From Prosthecobacter dejongeii (GTDB taxonomy: Bacteria; Verrucomicrobiota; Verrucomicrobiia; Verrucomicrobiales; Verrucomicrobiaceae), in NCBI RefSeq assembly GCF_014203045.1, contig NZ_JACHIF010000001.1:930001-994000 (forward strand): 64,000 bases of DNA, read 5' to 3'. A model generated the notes under the pieces. The model saw nothing but the letters and a program-made list of their open reading frames with translations, had not been told where the DNA came from and made no database searches. Positions 16,663 to 23,933 of the stretch are shown one piece after another. Every line of letters begins with the position of its first letter. Position 1 is the stretch's first letter. The position numbers and the translations under genes were made by a program.

Positions 16663-16830
16663 TAGACCGATTTCCAAAAAGATTGTCCGGTTGAAAAGGC
16701 AGGCGCGGCGGGATGAGTGGCAAGGCAAGAGCGCAGGCTGCTATCTTGATGATAACAGCCAAGTGAGTAACGCCGCCAATCGTCCCGCCCCGTCGCCGCT
16801 TTTCGGACAAGGTTTTTGGAAACCGGTCTA
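16663..16830. repeat. 168-bp palindromic element with 27-bp terminal inverted repeats (MITE-like)
   Basis: The first 27 bases (16663-16689) and the reverse complement of the last 27 (16804-16830) agree at 24 positions; both read TAGACCG, TTTCCAAAAA, two variable bases, TTGTCCG. Further in, GGCGGGA...TGGC stretches pair, and the centre is a hairpin, GGCTGCTATC (16736-16745) against GATAACAGCC (16751-16760), 9 of 10 paired. The whole element can fold into one long stem. It has no coding capacity and stops four bases before the end of the oxidoreductase gene. A relative lies beside recA (9890-10020). Mobilisation in trans is inferred. Confidence 0.75.
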
Positions 16831-16834
16831 AAAT

Positions 16835-18016
16835 TCAAAGTCTCGTCAGCGGGTGCTGGCGATCCTTCAGCGGCAGTTCCACCCGCTGGCCATGGAGGCG
16901 ATGGGATTCAAAGATACCCATCGTCATCTCCAGGGTCACTCGTGCGTCCTTAGCACTGCACAGAGGCTCACGTCCTTCGGCGATGGCGGCCAGGAGATCA
17001 CGCCCTGGGGCTACATGGCCACCCACCAGCTTGCGCATGTTTTCCAGAGGTTCTGGTTTGCCGATGCCTGCGGTGGAGATGGGCACCCAAGCACGTGGTT
17101 CAGCCACGGGATCAAAGGGGCTACCCGGCAGGAAATGAGCCACCGGCTCTTCATCAATCCGCAGGTCAATGATTCCTTCTGTGCCGATGATCTGCACGCC
17201 AAAGCCCGCTGTCTTGGTCCCGGCGTTTTGCACTGAATCAAAAAAAGCGGGCAGGCCATCGGCCATCTCAAAGCGGGCATGCACCTCATTCCCGGCCAGA
17301 GGGCCGATGCCCTCTGCACCCTCTTTTACATCGGCCTTTGTCACCAGACGGCTGTCTTGGTAAACGGTCGCTAGGCAGGCCCGCGGCTCTCCCGCGAAGT
17401 AGTGGACCAAGTTGAAAAGGTGGGAGCCTAGCACCCACAGGTCCAGGGAGCCGCCCCGGGCATCTTCTTTACCACGCACCCGATACTCCAGCGGACGACC
17501 GATGGTGCCTTCGGCGATGAGCTTTTTCAGCAAAGGCAGCACGGGGTGATAGCGGTTCCGGTGAGCCAGAGCGACCTTGGTGCCATGTTTTTCACAGGCG
17601 GCGATGATTTCATCTGCCTGGGTGAGGGTAGGCACGAAGGGTTTCTCCATGTAGATGCCGCGCACGCCAGCCTCAATGGCGGCCAGGGCCATCTCATGGT
17701 GCTGATCAATGTGCCGGGGGCCGATGGCCACGATGTCTGGGCGAGTCTCCTTCAGCATCTTGCGATAATCCGCAAAACCTTGGTCAAGCTTCAGCTTTTT
17801 CAGCGCTCCGGCCAGGCCCTTCGCATCCGCATCTGCCACGGCTACGATTTCCGTTTCAGGGATGTCCAACCACATGGTATCCAGCCCATGACCGAAATTT
17901 CCCCGTCCCGTGTGGCCGATCACAGCCACTCGGCTTTTCGGCGCCGCCGCACTCCAGAGAGCCGGCGCAGACAGGGAAGAAACGAAGGAGGTAGCGAGGA
18001 AAGCGCGGCGGTTCAT
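16835..18016 (-). CDS. Gfo/Idh/MocA family oxidoreductase with Tat-type signal
   Basis: The 393-residue protein begins MNRRAFLATSFVSSLSAPALW, a twin-arginine signal, followed by a Rossmann domain (SRVAVIGHTGRGNFGHGLD), the MEKPFVP motif typical of the family, and a C-terminal alpha/beta substrate domain. The Lys of the EKP motif is the usual catalytic residue. Such exported Gfo/Idh/MocA proteins are abundant in Planctomycetes and Verrucomicrobia and are thought to act on sugars with bound NAD(P), but the substrate cannot be told here. It stands alone, with a MITE-like element touching its 3-prime end. Confidence 0.9.
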   Translation of the reverse strand: MNRRAFLATSFVSSLSAPALWSAAAPKSRVAVIGHTGRGNFGHGLDTMWLDIPETEIVAVADADAKGLAGALKKLKLDQGFADYRKMLKETRPDIVAIGPRHIDQHHEMALAAIEAGVRGIYMEKPFVPTLTQADEIIAACEKHGTKVALAHRNRYHPVLPLLKKLIAEGTIGRPLEYRVRGKEDARGGSLDLWVLGSHLFNLVHYFAGEPRACLATVYQDSRLVTKADVKEGAEGIGPLAGNEVHARFEMADGLPAFFDSVQNAGTKTAGFGVQIIGTEGIIDLRIDEEPVAHFLPGSPFDPVAEPRAWVPISTAGIGKPEPLENMRKLVGGHVAPGRDLLAAIAEGREPLCSAKDARVTLEMTMGIFESHRLHGQRVELPLKDRQHPLTRL

Positions 18017-18079
18017 GAGGGCAAACTAAGTTGCCCATGAAACGATGACCGACACGCTAAAACTTCACCTCGGCGGCGA

Positions 18080-18682
18080 CTAACCGTCTTTTTTCTCGAT
18101 CTTGATCTTCGGGATGTTGGTCCCCAACCTTTCCGCAAGATCTTCAAAGAAATTGCCCCCTTCGGTTTCCTTATGATGGCGCATGTAAAGACCGGCAAGT
18201 AGAGCGGCGATAAAGAGGCCGATGACGACGATGGCCGTGCCGCAGCCGCCCCCATCACTGTCAGGGTAGCCACCCTTGCGCTTGATCTTCGGGTTCCGCT
18301 TGGGTGGCGGTTGGCGGTAATTGGTCTTCAACACGGGTGGTGGTGCGTCCGCAGCGATGATCTCCGGCGCTGGCACATAGACGGGCGGTGGCACCTCAGC
18401 CGCCGCGAAAACCGCCTGCACGTCTCCAAAAGCGATCCGGTCGCCATCCTGGAGCTGGGCTTCCTCAATCTCCACTCCGTTTACCCGCGTGCCGTTGCTG
18501 GACTTCAGATCACTGACAAAACAGCCCGTTTCGTTCAGCTCAATGACGGCATGATGCCCGGAAACCGAAGCAAATTCCAGCACCACCACGCTGTCTGGGT
18601 GCCTACCGATCGTCGTTGTCCCCTCATCCAACGTATGATTCAGGGTGCTTCCATCCTCCAGGTAAAAAACAAGTGTGGCCAT
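18080..18682 (-). CDS. FHA domain protein with one membrane segment
   Basis: The 200-residue protein begins with an FHA domain (about 1-90): TTIGRHPDSVVVL, SGHHAVIEL, SDLKSSNGTRVNGVEI, where Arg, Ser/His and the SSNGT loop form the phosphothreonine pocket. A Pro/Ala linker and a basic stretch lead to a single hydrophobic segment (AIVVIGLFIAALLAGLYM, about 155-172) and a short charged tail. It probably reads threonine phosphorylation by Hanks-type kinases such as the two in this window. The start at 18682 is chosen because the FHA fold begins there (MATLVFYLEDG). Confidence 0.88.
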   Translation of the reverse strand: MATLVFYLEDGSTLNHTLDEGTTTIGRHPDSVVVLEFASVSGHHAVIELNETGCFVSDLKSSNGTRVNGVEIEEAQLQDGDRIAFGDVQAVFAAAEVPPPVYVPAPEIIAADAPPPVLKTNYRQPPPKRNPKIKRKGGYPDSDGGGCGTAIVVIGLFIAALLAGLYMRHHKETEGGNFFEDLAERLGTNIPKIKIEKKDG

Positions 18683-18714
18683 GATGCGGGATTGGGGGAT
18701 TGCTTTATTTCTTG

Positions 18715-18731
18715 AATGCCAGGCTGGCATT
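18715..18731. promoter_or_regulatory. 17-base palindrome in the divergent FHA / secreted-protein intergenic region
   Basis: AATGCCA-GGC-TGGCATT is a perfect inverted repeat with a three-base centre, 33 bases upstream of the FHA gene start and 84 bases upstream of the gene at 18816. Its position between divergent genes suits an operator; a role as a terminator is unlikely because no gene ends here. Confidence 0.35.
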
Positions 18732-18815
18732 TTAATCTAAGCACACAGAATCTTGGCTTTTTCCTGATGCAATGCCTATGTTGCTCAAAGATCGTCTTTT
18801 GCACACTGTCCTGCC

Positions 18816-19289
18816 ATGACCCCTTCCCTTTTCCCACCCCGCACTGCCAGAGCGGTTTTCTGCTTTCTGGCCCTCCTTTGCCTGTTTTCCCCATTTTCTC
18901 CGCTGAATGCCGGCACCCCCGAGGAGGCGGAAGCCGCTGCTCAGGCCCTGGCCCGCGATCAGGAAAAGGCGGGGTACATCTTCCGGGCGGAGGCCTGGAC
19001 AGGCGCGCTGAATCAAGAAATCGGCAAGGCGGTGAAAATGCAGCTCTTTAAGGGCAATGAATACTGCATCGGCGTGGCGGTGCCGCGTAAGGATGGCGTC
19101 CACATCAGCGGTTCCGTGCTTGATTTCAAAGGCGACCCGGTCGGCGAAATCCAGCCTGTGATGGATGGCTGGGGTTTCCTGCTGTTTTTCAAGCCGAAGA
19201 AGACCGGCGTTTACGTCGTCACCGTTCATCAGACGGAGGCTGGAAAGAAAAAAGACACCTCCTGTGCCATCATCACCGGTTATAAATAA
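18816..19289 (+). CDS. Secreted protein of unknown function, 157 residues
   Basis: A signal peptide (VFCFLALLCLFSPFSPLNA) precedes a mature domain of about 125 residues. It starts with an Ala/Glu-rich helix (EEAEAAAQALARDQEKAG) and continues with beta-rich sequence ending HQTEAGKKKDTSCAIITGYK. The pattern FRAEAWTGALNQEIGKAVKMQLFKGNEYCIGVAVP followed by strands suggests a small beta-sandwich, as in periplasmic domains that bind ligands. I do not recognise a family. It is upstream of another secreted protein on the same strand with a 68-base gap. Confidence 0.7.
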   Translation: MTPSLFPPRTARAVFCFLALLCLFSPFSPLNAGTPEEAEAAAQALARDQEKAGYIFRAEAWTGALNQEIGKAVKMQLFKGNEYCIGVAVPRKDGVHISGSVLDFKGDPVGEIQPVMDGWGFLLFFKPKKTGVYVVTVHQTEAGKKKDTSCAIITGYK

Positions 19290-19357
19290 GGACCTTCACA
19301 CCAGTTGACGCGGCGGCGTTTGAAGGAAATTTGCGTGAGGGTCGTCTCATCACTGTC

Positions 19358-20002
19358 ATGAAAACCTTCGCGCCACTCTTGATCGTGCTCATCGCCGTGG
19401 CCTCGGCCCAGGCAGAGACGCTGGAAAAGATCTCCACCCTGCGGGGGAAGACCTACCGCCAGTGTGAAATCGTCAAGGTGCATCCCGATGGGGTTTCCTT
19501 CACCCATGCCAATGGAGCGGCCAAGATCCTTTTCACGGACCTCTCTCAAGAATGGCGCACCCGCCTGGGGTATGACCCCGCCAAGGCGAAAGCCTACCAG
19601 CGAGACCAAGAAGAACGCCGCCTGGCCCAGGCTGCGCTCCGCCGCCAGCAGGAAGAGGCCCGTGGCGAGGCCTTGCTGATGGCGCAGCAGATCGAGCTCG
19701 CGCGGCTGCGAGGCATTGAGGTCCAGGCCCGTGCCGAGCTGGAGGCGGCCGCCAAAGCCCCACCGCCGAATCCGCCCCTCGTGCCGGAGGTGACGCCTCT
19801 AGGTGCAGTCTTTGACAGCCGGGACTATCGCGGCGTGGGTTATCGCGATCGTTCTCCGGGGTATGGTTATGGCTACGGGTATGGTTACCCGTATTATTCC
19901 GGTTATCTCGGGGGTGGTTATGGCACGCCTTACTGCCCACCGCATGTTCACGGCGGCGTGCGTGGCCGGGTGGGGGGTGTGACCTTCCGCATCAGTCGCT
20001 GA
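19358..20002 (+). CDS. Secreted protein with coiled-coil and Gly/Tyr-rich tail
   Basis: From ATG 19358 the protein has 214 residues: a signal peptide (LLIVLIAVASAQA), a small domain with TLRGKTYRQCEIVKVHPDGVSF and AAKILFTDLSQEWRTRLGYDPAKA, a charged Gln/Arg/Glu-rich helix likely to be a coiled coil (about 75-125), a proline-rich stretch, and a C-terminal tail with a GYGYGYGYGYP repeat (about 175-185). The N-terminal domain resembles a common Verrucomicrobia/Planctomycetes secreted module that reads a residue-by-residue beta pattern; its function is unknown. The Gly/Tyr tail may be adhesive or structural, which is inference. Confidence 0.75.
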   Translation: MKTFAPLLIVLIAVASAQAETLEKISTLRGKTYRQCEIVKVHPDGVSFTHANGAAKILFTDLSQEWRTRLGYDPAKAKAYQRDQEERRLAQAALRRQQEEARGEALLMAQQIELARLRGIEVQARAELEAAAKAPPPNPPLVPEVTPLGAVFDSRDYRGVGYRDRSPGYGYGYGYGYPYYSGYLGGGYGTPYCPPHVHGGVRGRVGGVTFRISR

Positions 20003-20048
20003 GATTCTGATTGGCACAGAGGGCTGGCCTTCGCCATGGTGGCGGCCC

Positions 20049-20942
20049 ATGGCCCTCCTCGAAGTCCGTCACCTCACCAAACGCTGGCCCAATGGCCGTC
20101 TGGCGCTGGATGACGTCAGCTTTGAAATGCGCCAGGGCGAGATCCTGGGCCTGCTGGGCCACAATGGCGCGGGCAAGAGCACCATCCTCGGCATCACGCT
20201 GGGCATGGTGCGTCCCGATGAAGGGGAGGTAAGCATCGCCGGCCACTCCGTGCAGCAGCAGCGTTCCCAGGCCCTCAGCCACGTGGGAGCCATTTATGAG
20301 GCCGCGCATTTTTATGACTACCTCACTGGCTGGCAAAACCTGCGCGTGCTCTGCTCCCTCTCCGGCTGGTGGGATGAGGAAGAAGCCCGCCGCGTACTGA
20401 AGCTGGTGAACCTGGCCGACCGCGCCCATCACAAGACGAAAACCTACAGCCACGGCATGCGCCAGAGGTTGGCCCTGGCTCAGGCACTCTTACCCCGGCC
20501 GAAATGCTTGTTGTTAGACGAGCCTACCGATGGCCTCGACCCCGAAGGCATTCGTGAGTTTCGAGAGTTTGTGCTCAAGCTGCGATCTGACTTCGGCATG
20601 ACCATCCTTTTAAACTCGCATCTCCTGGTGGAGGTGGAGCAGATGTGTGACCGCTGCGTCATCCTCAAACAGGGCCGCAAGATGTATGAAGGGCCCGTGC
20701 CTTCTCGGGAGAAAAAGCAGGGTGTGTATCACCTGGAAACACCGGATCTCGCCAAGGCCCGCGAAGCCATCTCCCAGGCAGGAGCCGTCATGGATCCCGT
20801 CAGCCGCATCGTCACCCTGCCCGATTACCTGAATGGGCCGCAGATGCTGAAGGCTCTGGTGGAAAGCCACGTGCGGGTGGAATCCTGGCAGCCGCACATG
20901 CCCACCCTGGAAGAATTTTACCTTGGGAAAACCAGCGCATGA
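20049..20942 (+). CDS. ABC transporter ATP-binding protein
   Basis: The 297-residue protein has Walker A GHNGAGKST (37-45), a signature motif in YSHGMRQRLALAQALL, Walker B CLLLDEPTDGLDPEG and the switch His in LNSHLL. The C-terminal 80 residues form the extra domain seen in ABC-2 type exporter ATPases. It pairs with the permease whose gene overlaps it by four bases. The substrate is unknown; ABC-2 systems move drugs, lipids, sugars or proteins out of the cell. Confidence 0.95.
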   Translation: MALLEVRHLTKRWPNGRLALDDVSFEMRQGEILGLLGHNGAGKSTILGITLGMVRPDEGEVSIAGHSVQQQRSQALSHVGAIYEAAHFYDYLTGWQNLRVLCSLSGWWDEEEARRVLKLVNLADRAHHKTKTYSHGMRQRLALAQALLPRPKCLLLDEPTDGLDPEGIREFREFVLKLRSDFGMTILLNSHLLVEVEQMCDRCVILKQGRKMYEGPVPSREKKQGVYHLETPDLAKAREAISQAGAVMDPVSRIVTLPDYLNGPQMLKALVESHVRVESWQPHMPTLEEFYLGKTSA

Positions 20943-21787
20943 TTCTCTTTTTTCGTCAGTGGCAGGGTGAACTGCTGAAGCTCTTTGCCAAGCGCCGCAC
21001 CTTCATCGGTTTTGGGGCCTTCCTACTCTTTGAAATCGTGCTGCTCATCGTCTCCCACCTGCAAGGAGTGGAGCGTTTTTTTGACCGCATGATCTCGCGC
21101 CAGGGTCAGTCGTTTGAGCACTATTTCTCAGCGCTCACGCTGGCGCAGATCATCATCGGTTTTTCCGTGGTGCTGCTGGGCTCCATCTTCCTCGCGCTCG
21201 TAGCCGGGGACATCGTGGCCAAGGAAAATGAGGATGGTCACTATCGGCTCATGCTCGTCCGCCCCATCAGCCGGGTGCGCCTGCTATTCATCAAGTACCT
21301 CACCTGCATCGGCTACACCTTTGCGCTGGTGCAGTTCATCACGTGGTCATCCTTCCTGTTAGGCCTGTCTCTCAAAGGCTGGGGCGGCGGCTTCTTTGTC
21401 ATGATACCCGATGTGGGCGTGCTGGAGTTTTATGACTGGCTGCCGGGGCTAAAGCGTTTCGCTCTCGCCTCGCTATTCTTGGCCTTCAGCATGAGCACGG
21501 TCAGCAGCATCGCCTTTTTCCTTTCCTGCCTGCCCATCAAGCCCGCCGCAGCCACCATCACCGCCCTGTCCTACTTTCTCATTGATCGCATCCTGCGGGA
21601 GACCAGCTTCATGGAAAGCTACGATCAACTCCTGCTCACCAAACACATCAGCAGTTGGGCGCGTATCCTGGCCCAGGACATCGCCTGGCCCCAGGTCATC
21701 CGCGCCTTCACTGTCCTCGCTGCCGTCAATGCCTCGCTCTTCATCGCAGGCGCTGCCATATTTGAATCCAGAGACCTGAAATCATGA
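20939..21787 (+). CDS. ABC-2 type transporter permease
   Basis: The 282-residue protein has six hydrophobic segments, the first after a basic N-terminus (MILFFRQWQGELLKLFAKRRT), and the short motif VAGDIVAKENEDGHYRLMLVRPISR that lies between segments in ABC-2 permeases and contacts the ATPase. It overlaps the ATPase gene by four bases upstream and panC by four bases downstream, so all three are translationally coupled. Confidence 0.88.
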   Translation: MILFFRQWQGELLKLFAKRRTFIGFGAFLLFEIVLLIVSHLQGVERFFDRMISRQGQSFEHYFSALTLAQIIIGFSVVLLGSIFLALVAGDIVAKENEDGHYRLMLVRPISRVRLLFIKYLTCIGYTFALVQFITWSSFLLGLSLKGWGGGFFVMIPDVGVLEFYDWLPGLKRFALASLFLAFSMSTVSSIAFFLSCLPIKPAAATITALSYFLIDRILRETSFMESYDQLLLTKHISSWARILAQDIAWPQVIRAFTVLAAVNASLFIAGAAIFESRDLKS

Positions 21788-22629
21788 CCTTGATTGAGAC
21801 TGTCAAAGACCTGCGCGCCTGGAGAAAGGCCGCCGGCCACGTGTACTTTGTGCCCACCATGGGGGCCCTGCATGAAGGCCATGCCACCCTCGTGCGCGAG
21901 GCCCGGAAGCTGGCAGGCACGGACGCGAAAGTCGCGGCCAGCATCTTTGTAAACCCACTGCAATTTGGGCCTAACGAAGACTTCGACCGCTACCCTCGCA
22001 CCCTCGAAACCGACCTCGCCATGTGCCAGGCCGCCGGCGCCGACATGGTCTTTGCCCCCAGCGTCAAAGAGGTCTATCACACCGACCGCAGCATTCAGAT
22101 CCAGGAAAGCAGCCTCTCCAAAGTCCTCTGCGGGGCCAGCCGCCCTGGTCACTTTGACGGGGTCTGCACCGTCGTGGCCAAGCTCTTCAACCTCGTCCAG
22201 CCTGATAACGCGGTCTTTGGTAAAAAGGACTACCAGCAGCTCGCCATCATCCGCCGCCTCGTCCGCGATCTCGACTTCCCGGTCGAGATCCACGGCATCG
22301 AAACCGTGCGCGAAGACGACGGCCTGGCCATGAGCTCCCGCAATCGTTATCTCAGCCCTGCCGAACGTGCCCAAGCACCAGCCCTGCGCGCCGCCTTGGT
22401 CAAAGCCCGCGAGGCTTGGCTAGGTGGCGAAAGCGAAAGCGCCCGCCTGTTAGACATCATCCACCAGCACCTCGCCCAGCACGCCGCCCTGGGCCGCAAA
22501 GACTACATCGCCCTCGTGGATCGCCACACCCTGCAACCCCTGCCCACCCTCGAAAACGACGGCCTCATCGCCCTCGCCGTGTTCTTTGATAAAGCGCGGC
22601 TGATTGATAACATTGAGATGGTGAGGTGA
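21784..22629 (+). CDS. panC: Pantothenate synthetase
   Basis: The 281-residue protein is normal length for PanC. The ATP-binding signature MGALHEGHATLV (26-37), the FVNPLQFGPNEDFDRYPR block, KVLCGASRPGHFDGVCTVVAKLFN and the KMSKS-like AMSSRNRYL are all present. It joins D-pantoate and beta-alanine with ATP to give pantothenate for coenzyme A. It is the third gene of an operon with an ABC exporter. That coupling is unusual for panC, but no functional link is evident. Confidence 0.97.
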   Translation: MTLIETVKDLRAWRKAAGHVYFVPTMGALHEGHATLVREARKLAGTDAKVAASIFVNPLQFGPNEDFDRYPRTLETDLAMCQAAGADMVFAPSVKEVYHTDRSIQIQESSLSKVLCGASRPGHFDGVCTVVAKLFNLVQPDNAVFGKKDYQQLAIIRRLVRDLDFPVEIHGIETVREDDGLAMSSRNRYLSPAERAQAPALRAALVKAREAWLGGESESARLLDIIHQHLAQHAALGRKDYIALVDRHTLQPLPTLENDGLIALAVFFDKARLIDNIEMVR

Positions 22630-22656
22630 CAGTGCCGTTCCACTTTGTGTAACACT

Positions 22657-23410
22657 ATGAGTGAGCAGTGGCAATTTTACCCATGTTCGATGGGGGATAA
22701 CCAAGCGTTTATTTTCTTTGATGAAGGCATTGAGAAAATCATTGACCAACAGGCACCTTCAAAGCTTGTTCGAATTGCTCTTACCTATCAGGATCCTTAT
22801 CCTACGGGTCTTCCAAAGAAGATAGAATTCGAAGCCGTTTCTTCTATCGAAGATTGTTTGACCCAGTTTGTAGGTCTAGTAAACGATTGGTTTGTGGGGA
22901 GAGTAACCGTTTCAGGATATCGTTACTTTTACATTTACACATCACGCTCGGAGTCAGATTGGGCTGACTTCAGCGCATTGGTGACCGAGCAAACGGGCTA
23001 TGAATTTGTGCCGTCGTTTCGAAGTGACCCAACACATGAAGGTTACTGGCAGGAACTATACCCGACAGAGGATGATCGGCAGGTAATCAAGGACCTCCAG
23101 GTCATCGAAGTTTTAGAAAAACATGGCGATGATGGATCTGTGCCTCGAAAAGTGGATCATTGGATTTATTTCACCGATCCCTGTGCCGCCGCGTTATTTA
23201 AAACATGGTTAGAAACCAGCCGCTTTAAGTCTGAGCCGGATCTCTCAACGATGGATGATGAGGGGGGGCTCGTGTGTCAGAGTCTCTCATCATGGCACGA
23301 TTAAAATCGGCGACATTAGCAGTCACTCCATCGAATTGGGACGGCAGGCTAAGAAACTCGGCGGCAGTTATGATGGGTGGGAAGCACCCATCATCAAAAA
23401 AAACGACTGA
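22657..23410 (+). pseudogene. Frameshifted DUF695-RraB fusion gene
   Basis: The frame from ATG 22657 gives a DUF695 domain (WQFYPCSMGDNQAFIFFDEGI onward) and then the start of an RraB domain (VDHWIYFTDPCAAALFKTWL), but breaks soon after a run of seven G (23262-23268) and stops at 23304. Removing one G restores DEGGSCVRVSHHGTIKIGD and continues to GGSYDGWEAPIIKKND with a stop at 23408-23410, matching the normal RraB end. So the gene is split by one extra base in the homopolymer. This may be a true mutation, slippage-based switching, or a sequencing error. DUF695-RraB fusions occur in many bacteria; RraB proteins inhibit RNase E in enteric bacteria. Confidence 0.8.
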
Positions 23411-23460
23411 CGTTGAGCGAATGGCAATTCCATTTATTGTCATTATCCCCTTCACCGACC

Positions 23461-23847
23461 ATGTCTAAGCCTAAAACCCGCCAGCCTAAAACCATCACGC
23501 TCGAAATGCTTCAAAAGATGTTCGTCAACATCTTTGAAAAGACCGATTGGAACATGGCGGGCGACATGTTGTGGGGTTACTTTTTCACCCATCATGAGCC
23601 GGAAGCCTTGGCGAAAGCAAAGGACCTCCTGGTGGCTCAGGGTTATTGTTTCGTGGACATCTACCAGCTCGATGAAGCTGACGCCCAAGGCAATCGCCCC
23701 TGGTGGCTGCATGTGGAAAAAGAAGAAACCCACACCCCCGCCACCCTGGATGCCCGAAACGACGAGCTCTACCAGTTCGCCCACGATCAAGGCCTGGACT
23801 GCTACGACGGCATGGACATCGGCCCGATTGAGAGTGAGGAGCAGTAA
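23461..23847 (+). CDS. RraB family protein (ribonuclease E regulator-like)
   Basis: The 128-residue protein has a helix-rich N-terminus (LEMLQKMFVNIFEKTDW), then the RraB fold: FFTHHEPEALAKAKDLLVAQGYCFVDIYQLDE, WWLHVEKEETHTP, and the ending LDARNDELYQFAHDQGLDCYDGMDIGP. In E. coli, RraB binds RNase E and changes mRNA decay; in other phyla the role is untested. It lies 50 bases after the frameshifted DUF695-RraB gene, so two RraB domains are encoded in tandem. The chosen start is ATG 23461 because the frame upstream is not family-like. Confidence 0.8.
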   Translation: MSKPKTRQPKTITLEMLQKMFVNIFEKTDWNMAGDMLWGYFFTHHEPEALAKAKDLLVAQGYCFVDIYQLDEADAQGNRPWWLHVEKEETHTPATLDARNDELYQFAHDQGLDCYDGMDIGPIESEEQ

Positions 23848-23933
23848 GCCAAGAGCAAGACGGGTTAAAATTCGGGTTTGAGGGCAGGCTAACCATTAAG
23901 GCTTGTTTCCAGTAGACATGTAAGGTCCACTGG

